This document shows, one piece after another, positions 56,319-64,000 of a stretch of DNA of 64,000 nt; the stretch's first letter is position 1; each line of letters starts with the position of its first letter. The DNA comes from Anseongella ginsenosidimutans (lineage in GTDB: Bacteria > Bacteroidota > Bacteroidia > Sphingobacteriales > Sphingobacteriaceae). Below the pieces are notes generated by a model. It was not told the DNA's origin. It did not search any database and worked only from the letters and a program-made list of their open reading frames with translations. The position numbers were made by a program, and so were the translations under genes. The stretch covers positions 1,736,001 to 1,800,000 of the forward strand of contig NZ_CP042432.1 in the NCBI RefSeq assembly GCF_008033235.1, read 5' to 3'.

Positions 56319-57893
56319 ATGCATAATGAAGCAGGCGGCCAGATAATCGGGTACAGCCTATCCAAAAAGGGTGACCGGACTTTCCGGGCATACGATCCTG
56401 TGAGGCAGGAACAGATCTCCGAAGTTTTTACAGACGCCACTACTGAGGAAGTGAATGCGGCCGCCGCCCTGGCTGCGGCAGCATTCAAAAAATATGGAAA
56501 CCTTCCCGGGCGGGAAAGAGCCGGATTCCTGCATGCCATTGCAGCTGGCCTTGAAGCCCTGGGCGATGAGCTGACGCAGGCCGCCGCCAGGGAAACCGGA
56601 CTTCCGGCCGGGCGGCTTAACGGCGAACGAAGCCGTACGGTAAACCAGCTTCGCCTCTTTGCCCGCCTGCTGGAAGAAGGTTCCTGGGTAAATGCACGGA
56701 TTGATACCGCGGATGCGGCAAAGCAATTGCCGGACCTTCGCCAGATGCAGGTGCCACTAGGCGTAACCAGTATTTTCGGGGCGAGTAATTTTCCGCTGGC
56801 CTTTTCGGTAGCCGGTGGGGATACAGCTTCCGCGCTGGCGGCGGGCTGCCCGGTACTCTTCAAAGCGCATCCTGCGCACCCCCGTACTTCTTTTCTCGTA
56901 GGGAACGCCATAAAGGAAGCAGCCCTGGTTTGTAATATGCCGGAAGGGGTTTTTTCCCTGCTGCAGGGAAGTTCGCATGAAGTGGGAATGGCCCTGGTGA
57001 ACCATCCGCTGGTATCGGCTATTGGTTTTACCGGTTCTTTCAGGGGAGGAAAAGCATTATTTGACGCGGCCTGCCGGCGGGAAAAACCTATTCCCGTATT
57101 TGCGGAAATGGGCAGTGTTAACCCGGTATTTTTGCTTCCCGGCGCGCTAAAGGAGAAGGGTGAAGCCCTGGCCGGCGGGCTCCTGGGCTCCGTGACGCTG
57201 GGAACGGGACAGTTTTGCACCAATCCCGGGCTTTTTGTTACCATGGACGCACCCGAGGCGGAAGCCTTCGCACTTGTTCTGAAGGAGAAGCTGAAAGACG
57301 CGGAAAGCGGCCCCATGCTTACGCGGGGAATACATTCAAGTTATACCGCCGGGATCAGGCGGCTGACGGAAGAATTCAATTTAAAGAATATAAGCGGTGG
57401 CGGGCCGGAAAAGGAAGGGATGGCTTGCGCTCAGTTCCTGGAGACGGATGTGGAAACCGTATTGAAGTTCCCGGCCGTCGCCGAAGAGGTCTTCGGGCCG
57501 GGCTCCGTTCATGTAAGAGCAAAGACTTTTGAAGAGCTATTGAAGCTGGCCGAAAACCTTGAAGGGCAGTTGACGGTTACTATTCATGGTACGGAAGAAG
57601 ACCTGGAGAATTACGGGGAATTGGTAGCTGTGCTGAGAGAAAAAGCCGGAAGGCTGATCTTCAACGGTTTTCCCACCGGGGTGGCGGTGAGTCCGGCGAT
57701 GGTCCATGGAGGGCCCTATCCCGCTACTACCTTCCCCTCGGGAACTTCGGTAGGGACAATGGCCATTTATCGCTTTACGCGCCCGGTTTGTTACCAGGAC
57801 TTCCCCCAGGCCAGCCTGCCGGAGGAATTGGCCGATGAAAATCCGCTGGGCATCTGGCGCTTAGTGAATGGAGAGTTTACGAAAAATCTTTAA
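56319..57893 (+). CDS. 2,5-dioxovalerate (2-oxoglutarate semialdehyde) dehydrogenase
   Basis: 524-residue NAD(P)-dependent aldehyde dehydrogenase. The catalytic Cys is in LGTGQFCTNPG and the general-base Glu in PVFAEMGSVNPVF. The N-terminal GASNFPLAFSVAGGDTASALAAGCPV is the hallmark of the KGSADH group that oxidises 2-oxoglutarate semialdehyde to 2-oxoglutarate. The two genes that follow encode the dehydratases that would make this semialdehyde from a sugar acid. A 99-base gap after the nagB-like gene may hold a separate promoter, but no clear TAnnTTTG is seen. Confidence 0.9.
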   Translation: MHNEAGGQIIGYSLSKKGDRTFRAYDPVRQEQISEVFTDATTEEVNAAAALAAAAFKKYGNLPGRERAGFLHAIAAGLEALGDELTQAAARETGLPAGRLNGERSRTVNQLRLFARLLEEGSWVNARIDTADAAKQLPDLRQMQVPLGVTSIFGASNFPLAFSVAGGDTASALAAGCPVLFKAHPAHPRTSFLVGNAIKEAALVCNMPEGVFSLLQGSSHEVGMALVNHPLVSAIGFTGSFRGGKALFDAACRREKPIPVFAEMGSVNPVFLLPGALKEKGEALAGGLLGSVTLGTGQFCTNPGLFVTMDAPEAEAFALVLKEKLKDAESGPMLTRGIHSSYTAGIRRLTEEFNLKNISGGGPEKEGMACAQFLETDVETVLKFPAVAEEVFGPGSVHVRAKTFEELLKLAENLEGQLTVTIHGTEEDLENYGELVAVLREKAGRLIFNGFPTGVAVSPAMVHGGPYPATTFPSGTSVGTMAIYRFTRPVCYQDFPQASLPEELADENPLGIWRLVNGEFTKNL

Positions 57894-57898
57894 AATTG

Positions 57899-59551
57899 AT
57901 GCGAAACGTATTGAGAGTGCATGCCAGTGATAATGTGCTGGTGGCCTTGAGCGACCTGGAAGCCGGTGCGATGGTCGGGACGGGGGAGGATAGCGTAGAA
58001 TTGAGGGGAGCCGTTCCTGCCAAGCATAAAATCGCGCTCTCAGCTATCCCACGGGGGGAATTGTTGTATATGTACGGGATTTGTGTGGGTGTTGCCACGG
58101 AAGATATTCCCGCCGGAAGTTTGATCACCACAGGAAACGTCAGGCACGCCACCGGCAGCTATTCGGTAAACGGAGCCGGAAATATGGCATGGGAGCAGCC
58201 TGACGTCAGCAAGTGGAGGGGCCGCACCTTTATGGGGTATCACCGGGCGGACGGGAGAGTGGGGACGGCCAATTACTGGATCGTCCTTCCACTGGTGTTT
58301 TGCGAGAACCGGAACGTGGATGCGATCCGCGACGCCTTTAATGACTTATTTAATCCGGGAGGAGGGCTATATTACAAACGCTTCCTCCATGAACTATCCA
58401 GGCAGCATCAGCAGGGAAAAAGCATGGAGGAGCTGCTGCGGTATGAATTGCCGGAAGGAGGTTACGAATATCCCGAATCCTCGCTTTTTCCGAATATAGA
58501 CGGCATTAAATTCCTGACGCATGCAATGGGCTGCGGCGGTACCCGGGACGATGCCCGCACGCTCTGCGGCCTTCTGGCCGGCTACATCACCCATCCGAAC
58601 GTGGCGGGGGCTACCGTGCTGAGCTTAGGCTGCCAGAATGCCCAGATCGCGCTGCTGAAAAATGAAATCGCAGCGCGTTTCCCGGAATACGACCGTCCGC
58701 TGCATTTCCTGGAGCAACAGCAAATGGGCTCGGAAAAGAAGATGTTGTCTGAAGCCCTGAAGTTGACGTATACGGGCCTTATTAAAGCGAATGAACAGGT
58801 CCGGCAGCCAGCCCCCATCAGTAAGTTATGCCTGGGTATGGAGTGCGGCGGCTCTGACGGGTTCTCCGGTATCTCAGCCAATCCCGCCGTTGGAAAAGTG
58901 GCGGATAAGCTGGTGGCTTCAGGCGGTTCGGTGATCCTTTCCGAATTTCCCGAACTTTGCGGCGTGGAACAGGAGCTTTCCGATCGTTGTGTGAGCCGGG
59001 AACTGGCGGCAAGATTCCTGGAACTGATGCAAAATTATAACCAGCGCGCCAAAGCGGTAGGTTCTGGCTTTGACGCCAATCCATCCCCGGGAAATATTCG
59101 CGACGGCCTGGTTACCGACGCGATTAAATCAGCGGGAGCTGCCCGGAAGGGCGGATCTTCTCCGGTAGTGGACGTGCTGGATTACCCCGAGCTGGTGCGA
59201 AAACCCGGCCTCAACCTGTTATGTACACCCGGAAATGATGTGGAATCCACCACGGCCGAGGTAGCTGCAGGAGCCAATATCGTATTGTTCACCACCGGCC
59301 TGGGAACGCCTACCGGAAATCCCATTGCCCCTGTAATTAAGATATCAAGCAATACTTCCCTGTTCCGCCGCATGCGCGATATCATTGATATCGATTCAGG
59401 TTCGATCATCGAAGGGAAGGAAAGCCTGGATGAGGTTTCCGACCGTATGCTGGAATATGTGCTGGAAGTTGCCAGCGGCAATCGTAAAACTAAGGCTCAG
59501 CAATTATCACAGGATGATTTTATTCCCTGGAAACGGGGCGTTTCACTTTAA
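57899..59551 (+). CDS. UxaA/GarD-family altronate or galactarate dehydratase
   Basis: 550-residue iron-dependent sugar-acid dehydratase. Both domains of the family are fused: an N-terminal SAF domain (VLVALSDLEAGAMV...VATEDIPAGSLITTGNV) and the catalytic domain (FMGYHRADGRVGTANYWIVLPLVFCENRNV... MGCGGTRDDARTL... LGCQNAQIALLKNEI... MECGGSDGFSGISANPAVGKVADKL). Cys residues in CGGT, GCQN and ECGGSD are the probable metal ligands. Substrate is a hexonate, pentonate or aldarate. ATG at 57899 is chosen over the TTG one codon upstream. Confidence 0.9.
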   Translation: MRNVLRVHASDNVLVALSDLEAGAMVGTGEDSVELRGAVPAKHKIALSAIPRGELLYMYGICVGVATEDIPAGSLITTGNVRHATGSYSVNGAGNMAWEQPDVSKWRGRTFMGYHRADGRVGTANYWIVLPLVFCENRNVDAIRDAFNDLFNPGGGLYYKRFLHELSRQHQQGKSMEELLRYELPEGGYEYPESSLFPNIDGIKFLTHAMGCGGTRDDARTLCGLLAGYITHPNVAGATVLSLGCQNAQIALLKNEIAARFPEYDRPLHFLEQQQMGSEKKMLSEALKLTYTGLIKANEQVRQPAPISKLCLGMECGGSDGFSGISANPAVGKVADKLVASGGSVILSEFPELCGVEQELSDRCVSRELAARFLELMQNYNQRAKAVGSGFDANPSPGNIRDGLVTDAIKSAGAARKGGSSPVVDVLDYPELVRKPGLNLLCTPGNDVESTTAEVAAGANIVLFTTGLGTPTGNPIAPVIKISSNTSLFRRMRDIIDIDSGSIIEGKESLDEVSDRMLEYVLEVASGNRKTKAQQLSQDDFIPWKRGVSL

Positions 59552-59593
59552 GCGCCGGTTGCCGGCCATCAGAGTCCGTTAAAATTTAAACAT

Positions 59594-60439
59594 ATGAGAG
59601 TATTCAAGACCGGTTCCGCTACTGTCTTTATCGAACATGAAGGCGAATTTTACCAGAAGGATATTCCTGCCTGGGATACTTTTATTAACCGAAAAGGGCT
59701 TTATTCCCTCCTTAAAGAGGAATTGAAGGATTTTGCTAAGGTGGCAGGCGAATTGCCGGAGGAGGCTGAGTTTGCCGCGCCGGTTGGCTCCCAGGAAATC
59801 TGGGCCGCGGGCGTAACCTATATGAGAAGCATGGAAGCGCGCATGGAGGAATCGAAAACCGCCGGGGGCGGCAGCTTTTATGACCGGGTTTATAATGCGG
59901 AACGCCCCGAGCTGTTTTTTAAAGCTACCGCCGCACGCACCGCAGGGCCGGGAGGAACCGTCAACATCCGGAAGGATTCCGCCTGGGATGTCCCCGAACC
60001 CGAACTGACACTCTTTATTTCCTCCGCCGGAACGATTGAGGGCTATACGGTAGGCAATGATATGAGTTCCCGCAGCATCGAGGGAGAAAATCCGCTTTAC
60101 CTGCCTCAGGCCAAGGTATATGATGCTTGCGCGGGGCTGGGCCCCTGCATTTATGTGACCGAAAAGCCCCTGCCTCCCGAAACGGAGATCTCCCTGGAGA
60201 TCCGGCGCGGCGGCCAACCGGTATTCACAGGCCGTACTTCCCTGAGCCGGATTAAACGCTCTTTCCCTGAACTGAAAGATTTTCTTTTCCGGGAATGTTC
60301 TTTTCCTAACGGCTGCTTCCTGATGACCGGCACCGGAATCATTCCACCGGACGATTTTACCCTTGCGCTGCATGACGAGATCCGCATCAGCATTCCCCCG
60401 ATAGGCGTACTCGTGAATTATGTCGGGAAGAACCTTTAA
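59594..60439 (+). CDS. FAH-family 2-keto-3-deoxy sugar-acid dehydratase
   Basis: 281-residue fumarylacetoacetate hydrolase-fold protein, cytoplasmic. Metal-binding residues: the Glu pair in PEPELTLFIS (ExE type), and GNDMSSRSIEGENPLYLPQAKVYDACAGLGP, which is the family core. Known relatives dehydrate 2-keto-3-deoxy-D-arabinonate to 2-oxoglutarate semialdehyde (KdaD), exactly the step that links the gene before it to the semialdehyde dehydrogenase. The start codon follows a short leader, 42 bases after the dehydratase stop. Confidence 0.88.
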   Translation: MRVFKTGSATVFIEHEGEFYQKDIPAWDTFINRKGLYSLLKEELKDFAKVAGELPEEAEFAAPVGSQEIWAAGVTYMRSMEARMEESKTAGGGSFYDRVYNAERPELFFKATAARTAGPGGTVNIRKDSAWDVPEPELTLFISSAGTIEGYTVGNDMSSRSIEGENPLYLPQAKVYDACAGLGPCIYVTEKPLPPETEISLEIRRGGQPVFTGRTSLSRIKRSFPELKDFLFRECSFPNGCFLMTGTGIIPPDDFTLALHDEIRISIPPIGVLVNYVGKNL

Positions 60440-60480
60440 CAACCCTTTTTGAAAACCAGGTTCCTACGCGCATGTATTTG

Positions 60481-60488
60481 TATCTTTG
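60481..60488 (+). promoter_or_regulatory. -7 element for a leaderless small gene
   Basis: TATCTTTG matches TAnnTTTG and ends four bases before the ATG at 60493, the spacing expected of a leaderless or near-leaderless Bacteroidota transcript. It lies inside an alternative upstream extension of the small gene, which argues that the extension is not translated. Confidence 0.55.
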
Positions 60489-60492
60489 CCGA

Positions 60493-60672
60493 ATGAAAAA
60501 GAAATCGCTGATCGTCGCCTCCATTACCAGCCTTGGATATTTTATCATCGCTTTTTTCGTGTACTACAGGGGCGAAAAAGATTTCCTAGTCGAAGTGCTT
60601 ATCCAAACACTGCTGTTTTTCATATCCGGCGGCCTGTTTTACTACTTCCTTAACAAAAAATTTTTAAGCTAA
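60493..60672 (+). CDS. Small two-helix membrane protein, function unknown
   Basis: 59 residues from MKKKSLIVASITSLGYF. Two hydrophobic segments (LIVASITSLGYFIIAFFVYY and VEVLIQTLLFFISGGLFYYFL) are separated by the charged RGEKDF loop, so both ends should face the cytoplasm. An upstream in-frame ATG at 60472 would add seven residues but covers the TATCTTTG promoter element, so the shorter form is preferred. I do not recognise a family. The gene is followed directly by the heptanucleotide repeat array. Confidence 0.7.
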   Translation: MKKKSLIVASITSLGYFIIAFFVYYRGEKDFLVEVLIQTLLFFISGGLFYYFLNKKFLS

Positions 60673-60677
60673 AAATT

Positions 60678-61169
60678 TTCTTAGTTTATAGTTCTTGGTT
60701 TTTGTTTATAGTTTTTAGCTTATGGTCTTTGGTTTATAGTTTTTAGTTTATGGTTTCTGGTTTATAATTTATAGTTTTTGGTTTATAGCTTTTATCTGCT
60801 GGTTTATAGGTTTTTGGCTTATAGTTTTTAGTTCTTAGCTTGTAGTTTGTAGTTTTTAGTTTGTAGTTTAAACGTCGAACCTTAAACCTTGAACTTGGAA
60901 CCTCGAACCTTGAACCTTGAACTTTAAACTTGAACCTGGAACTTTAAACATCGAGCCTTAAACCTTGAACCTGGAACCTCGAACCTTGAACTTTAAACTT
61001 GAACCTTGAACTTTAAACTTGAACCTGGAACCTCGAACCTTGAACTTTAAACTTTAAACTTGAACCTTGAACTTTAAACGTCGAACCTTAAACCTTGAAC
61101 TTTAAACGGCGACCCTAAACTGCAAACTAAAAACTTTGAACTTTAAACCTTGAACTTTAAACTACAAAC
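60678..61169. repeat. Degenerate 7-bp tandem repeat array of about 70 units
   Basis: The 519 bases between the small membrane gene and ruvC contain no gene but are almost entirely heptamers in register. From 60678 to about 60868 units are of the type TTTATAG, TTTTTAG, TTTTTGG and CTTATAG. From there to 61169 they are CTTGAAC, TTTAAAC, CTCGAAC, CTGGAAC and CTTAAAC. Occasional six- and eight-base units occur. The register continues across the change of consensus (TTTGTAG then TTTAAAC), so the two halves look like one diverged array. Position between convergent genes. Confidence 0.85.
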
Positions 61170-61191
61170 TGTATATTATAAAAGATTACAT

Positions 61192-61749
61192 TCATTTCTT
61201 CCGCCCAGGATTCGCTTTAACGAACGCTTCCCAACCCGAATACTGTTTCTGCGGAGCGCCGGTCGGGTTTCTCTGGAAGGCGTGGCATACAGCCACCGCA
61301 AGCCCGTCGGTAGCATCCAGGAATTCCGGGCTTTCGGAGAAGCTAAGCAATTGCTTGAGCATGCCGGCCACCTGTTCCTTCCCCGCATTGCCGTTCCCCG
61401 TTATGGATTGCTTTATTTTTTTTGGCGAATATTCAAATATGGGAATCCCGCGGTAAAGCCCGGCCGCCATTGCCACGCCCTGCGCTCTGCCGAGTTTTAG
61501 CATTACCTGAACATTCTTGCCATAAAACGGCGCCTCGAGGGCCAGGCTATCCGGCTTGTATTGATTAATTAGTGACAAGGTACGTTCAAAAATATTTTTC
61601 AGTTTCAGCGGATGATTATCAAAAGCCCCCAGCTGAACCACGCCCAAACTTATCAGCGAAAGCTTCTGCCCGCAACGGTTCACCAATCCATAACCCATCA
61701 CAGACGTACCCGGATCAATTCCCAAAATAATCTCGTCTTTTTCCATCAT
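61192..61749 (-). CDS. ruvC: Holliday junction resolvase RuvC
   Basis: Endonuclease that resolves four-way junctions with RuvAB. 185 residues with the RNase H-fold acidic residues: Asp in ILGIDPGTSVMGYGLV, Glu in LALEAPFYGKN, and Asp-x-x-Asp in LDATDGLAVAVCHA. VKQSITGNGNAGKEQVAGML is the conserved junction-binding segment. Two adjacent ATGs (61749 and 61746) are possible starts. Divergent from the flippase-like gene; its 3' end abuts the repeat array. Confidence 0.96.
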   Translation of the reverse strand: MMEKDEIILGIDPGTSVMGYGLVNRCGQKLSLISLGVVQLGAFDNHPLKLKNIFERTLSLINQYKPDSLALEAPFYGKNVQVMLKLGRAQGVAMAAGLYRGIPIFEYSPKKIKQSITGNGNAGKEQVAGMLKQLLSFSESPEFLDATDGLAVAVCHAFQRNPTGAPQKQYSGWEAFVKANPGRKK

Positions 61750-61813
61750 TCACCCCAAAAGTAACGAAAAATCCCCCGATTAAATTTTGTAAAATTGCGC
61801 CACAAACAACCGC

Positions 61814-62803
61814 ATGCGAATACGAAAGAGAACCATAGCCGTCTTGCTGAAGCTCATCATCCTGGCGCTTACCTGCTGGTTTATCTATAACAAGCTTTCC
61901 GAACCGCAATCGCTGGAAAAGATACGGGCATTTTTTAAGCAGCCCTTTTCTCCCCGCACGATCTGGCTACTTTCCTTCGCAGGTGGCCTGATGCTGGTTA
62001 ACTGGGGAGTGGAGGTGTTCAAGTGGAAGTACCTGGTCCGGAAAATTGAGAAGGTTTCACTCTGGAAATCTACCGAATCGCTGCTGGCGGGGCTAACGCT
62101 TGCTATTTTTACTCCTAACAGGGTGGGAGAATACGGGGGGCGTATCCTGTACCTGGAACGTGGTAACCGGGTAAAGGGCGCTTTTGCCATGTGGGTGGGC
62201 GCTTTCGGCCAGATGCTTGTGACGAATGTGGTTGGGGCGGTGGCTTTTTACTTTTTTGCACTTCGCTTTATTGACCTTAACCAGGCCCTGCAGATTGCCC
62301 TGGGGCTTGGCATTCTTATTTTCTGCCTGCTGTTTGTGCTTTTCTATTTTAATGTGCGCTGGCTGTATATGATCCTGTTGTCCTTTCGTTTCCTGAAAAA
62401 ATTCCGGCGTTATTTCAAGGTATTGCTGATGTACCGGAAGAAGGAACTCATGGTAAGCCTGCTATATAGCCTGTTGCGCTACGCGATCTTTACTACGCAG
62501 CATTTTTTGCTGATCCATTTATTCCTCCCTTCCATTGATTACGTTACTTCCATGATGCTGATCAGCGTGATCCTGATGGTGCAGTCCATTATTCCCACGA
62601 TGGCTATGCTTGATGATCTGGGGGTACGGGGCGCTACATCGGCTTATTTTTTCGGCTTCGTGGTCTCCCCGGCGGACGCTTCCTTTGTGCTGGCTTCCGC
62701 CTTTGGGGTGTGGATCGTAAATATTATCTTGCCGGCCATTGCCGGGCTGTTTTTTGTGTTCAAGGCAAATTTCTTCGGGGGAAATGGCGGAAACAATCAT
62801 TGA
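61814..62803 (+). CDS. Flippase-like integral membrane protein (LPG_synthase_TM family)
   Basis: 329-residue inner-membrane protein with about eight helices, matching the UPF0104/lysylphosphatidylglycerol synthase transmembrane family without its soluble transferase domain. LTLAIFTPNRVGEYGGRILYL is the family signature, and DLGVRGATSAYFFGF near the C terminus is also typical. Such proteins are thought to move lipids or act with glycosyltransferases. The next gene encodes one and overlaps this gene by 20 bases, so they probably work together on a membrane glycolipid. Confidence 0.85.
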   Translation: MRIRKRTIAVLLKLIILALTCWFIYNKLSEPQSLEKIRAFFKQPFSPRTIWLLSFAGGLMLVNWGVEVFKWKYLVRKIEKVSLWKSTESLLAGLTLAIFTPNRVGEYGGRILYLERGNRVKGAFAMWVGAFGQMLVTNVVGAVAFYFFALRFIDLNQALQIALGLGILIFCLLFVLFYFNVRWLYMILLSFRFLKKFRRYFKVLLMYRKKELMVSLLYSLLRYAIFTTQHFLLIHLFLPSIDYVTSMMLISVILMVQSIIPTMAMLDDLGVRGATSAYFFGFVVSPADASFVLASAFGVWIVNIILPAIAGLFFVFKANFFGGNGGNNH

Positions 62804-63929
62804 ATTTATTTCTATACTGCTGACGGTAGCCTACCTGGTGATCGTGATCAGCTTTATCCGGGGATGGAACCGCCTTGAAAGGCCGGCGCCGCCTAAAAAA
62901 GGATTTTCTACACGGGTAAGCGTGCTTATTGCTGCGCGTGATGAAGAAAAAGCAATCGGGCGGTGCCTGGAAGCCGTTATTGCACAGCATTATCCCCCGG
63001 AATTGCTGGAGGTCATCGTGATCGATGATCATTCTACCGACCGCACCGCGGAGATGGTTCGTTCCTTTCAGCAGCCGGGCCTGCAGCCGGAACTTCGGCT
63101 GATCACCATGAATGAACATAAACCCATTAATTCCTATAAAAAGAAGGCGATTGCGCAAGCCATCCAAGTGGCAAAGGGCGAGCTGATCGTCACGACGGAT
63201 GCTGATTGCTGGATGGGGCCGCAATGGCTGGCTGCTATTGTTTCCGCCTACGAGGAGCATGGGTATAAACTTATTTCCTCGCCCGTAGCGTTTTCGGAAG
63301 AGAATTCGCTTTTCGAACGGCTGCAAAGCCTGGAATTCATGTACCTGATCGGGTTGGGTGCTTCCGCCATCGGGAACGCGTTTCCGAGTACGTGCAACGG
63401 GGCTAACCTGGCCTATACCCGGGAGGTGTTTTTTCAGGTGGAGGGTTTTAAAGGCATTGATGACCTGGCTTCGGGGGATGATGAACTGCTGCTGCACAAG
63501 GTGGCGGCGCTGTATTATAATAAAATTGGTTTTGTAAAGTCGCGGCAGGCCATTGTATATACGCATGCCAAAGCGAACCTGAGGGAATTCCTGGATCAGC
63601 GGAAACGCTGGGCTTCCAAGAGTATCAAATACCGGAACAAGCTCGTGGTGGCGCTGGGGCTCTCGGTATATTTTTTTAATGTGTTCATTCTTTTGAATGC
63701 CTGTTTAACTTTGTTTAATTTTAACTTTGCCGTCCCGCTGCTGGGCATGCTGGGCCTGAAGATCCTGGTGGAAATCGTATTTCTTTATTTCCTGGCCGGG
63801 TTTTTCCGCAGGCTGCCGCTGCTGGTGTGGATGCCTTTGCTGAACCTGCTGCACGTCGTGTACATGTCATACATCGGGCTGGCGGGGCAGCGAAGATCCT
63901 ATCGCTGGAAGGGAAGGCAGGTGAAATAA
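62784..63929 (+). CDS. Family 2 glycosyltransferase, membrane-bound
   Basis: 381-residue processive-type glycosyltransferase. One N-terminal helix (IIEFISILLTVAYLVIVISFI) is followed by the GT-A domain: VSVLIAARDEEKAIGRCLEAV, nucleotide-binding DDHSTDRTAE, the metal-binding TDADCW, catalytic SGDDELLLHK, and QRKRW (QxxRW motif). Two or three C-terminal membrane helices complete the protein. The start at 62784 gives the full first helix and a 20-base overlap with the flippase-like gene. The acceptor is probably lipid-linked. Confidence 0.92.
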   Translation: MAETIIEFISILLTVAYLVIVISFIRGWNRLERPAPPKKGFSTRVSVLIAARDEEKAIGRCLEAVIAQHYPPELLEVIVIDDHSTDRTAEMVRSFQQPGLQPELRLITMNEHKPINSYKKKAIAQAIQVAKGELIVTTDADCWMGPQWLAAIVSAYEEHGYKLISSPVAFSEENSLFERLQSLEFMYLIGLGASAIGNAFPSTCNGANLAYTREVFFQVEGFKGIDDLASGDDELLLHKVAALYYNKIGFVKSRQAIVYTHAKANLREFLDQRKRWASKSIKYRNKLVVALGLSVYFFNVFILLNACLTLFNFNFAVPLLGMLGLKILVEIVFLYFLAGFFRRLPLLVWMPLLNLLHVVYMSYIGLAGQRRSYRWKGRQVK

Positions 63930-63931
63930 GC

Positions 63932-64000
63932 ATGAATAAACTCCTGGCATACTATAAAAAGGACGTCGTTGAAGCCGGCTGCGACGAGGCGGGACGCGGT
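63932..64000 (+). CDS. rnhB: Ribonuclease HII, 3'-truncated by the window end
   Basis: The first 23 codons read MNKLLAYYKKDVVEAGCDEAGRG. VEAGCDEAGRG is the first active-site motif of RNase HII, which removes ribonucleotides from DNA; the Asp and Glu of DEAGRG are catalytic. The start lies two bases after the glycosyltransferase stop. The remaining ~180 codons are beyond the window. Confidence 0.85.
   Translation, partial: MNKLLAYYKKDVVEAGCDEAGRG

Noticed and set aside
60678-61169. Heptamer array as a short-peptide coding region or CRISPR
   Set aside because: Stops occur in all frames, units are contiguous without spacers and it lies between convergent genes.
1-64000. tRNA or rRNA genes, prophage, complete insertion sequences, integrases
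   Set aside because: No cloverleaf with a conserved T-loop, no rRNA segments, no transposase with terminal inverted repeats and no integrase were recognised. The Rpn fragment is the only mobile-element-like piece.

Overview
The window is one 64 kb stretch of a fairly GC-rich Bacteroidota genome, most likely of a Chitinophagales or Sphingobacteriales type. The evidence is two SusC/SusD pairs, a FecR anti-sigma factor, several TAnnTTTG promoter elements, an L32/DUF177/PlsX/FabH/AccB/AccC block, and many sulfatases and Gfo/Idh/MocA oxidoreductases. The genus cannot be fixed from the sequence alone.

Layout. 1-2.3 kb: the 3' part of cysN, then wecB. 2.4-3.4 kb: a RES toxin and DUF2384-type antitoxin pair. 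3.5-13.2 kb, minus strand: housekeeping genes (M28 peptidase, rpiB, tatC, a 45-residue membrane protein, accC, accB, fabH, plsX, rpmF, DUF177, pdxA, rsmA). 13.3-16.7 kb: a 2-hydroxyacid dehydrogenase, a decayed Rpn nuclease and a Uma2 gene, then greA behind a strongly structured leader, then a HIT protein. 16.7-60.4 kb: a very large plus-strand catabolic island. 60.5-64 kb: a small membrane protein, a 490 bp heptanucleotide repeat array, ruvC, a flippase-like membrane protein, a family 2 glycosyltransferase and the start of rnhB.

The catabolic island holds a GH89 alpha-N-acetylglucosaminidase, fecR-susC-susD, a Tat-exported Gfo/Idh/MocA oxidoreductase next to a HEAT-DUF1080-DUF1080 protein, two sulfatases, and a LacI regulator with two matching palindromic operators just downstream. 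A second susC-susD follows. Then comes a run of Tat-exported or periplasmic enzymes: amidohydrolases, a DegT-type aminotransferase, a PVC-type dehydrogenase, a high-potential iron-sulfur protein and two more Gfo/Idh/MocA proteins. These are interleaved with an Nramp-like transporter without metal ligands, a divergent epimerase and a DHDPS-family aldolase. The island ends with MFS transporter-nagA-nagB-like and a cassette (semialdehyde dehydrogenase, UxaA-family dehydratase, FAH-family dehydratase) that would carry a sugar acid to 2-oxoglutarate. I infer a locus for sulfated, N-acetylglucosamine-containing glycans or glycosides, with much of the chemistry (3-keto-sugar formation, elimination, transamination) in the periplasm.

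Six or seven otherwise intact genes (cysN, probably tatC, both susC genes, the HEAT-DUF1080 gene, the PVC-type dehydrogenase, nagA) are each broken by one missing base, mostly in a homopolymer run. This looks like consensus error in the assembly rather than decay. Those genes are annotated below as single interrupted coding regions.
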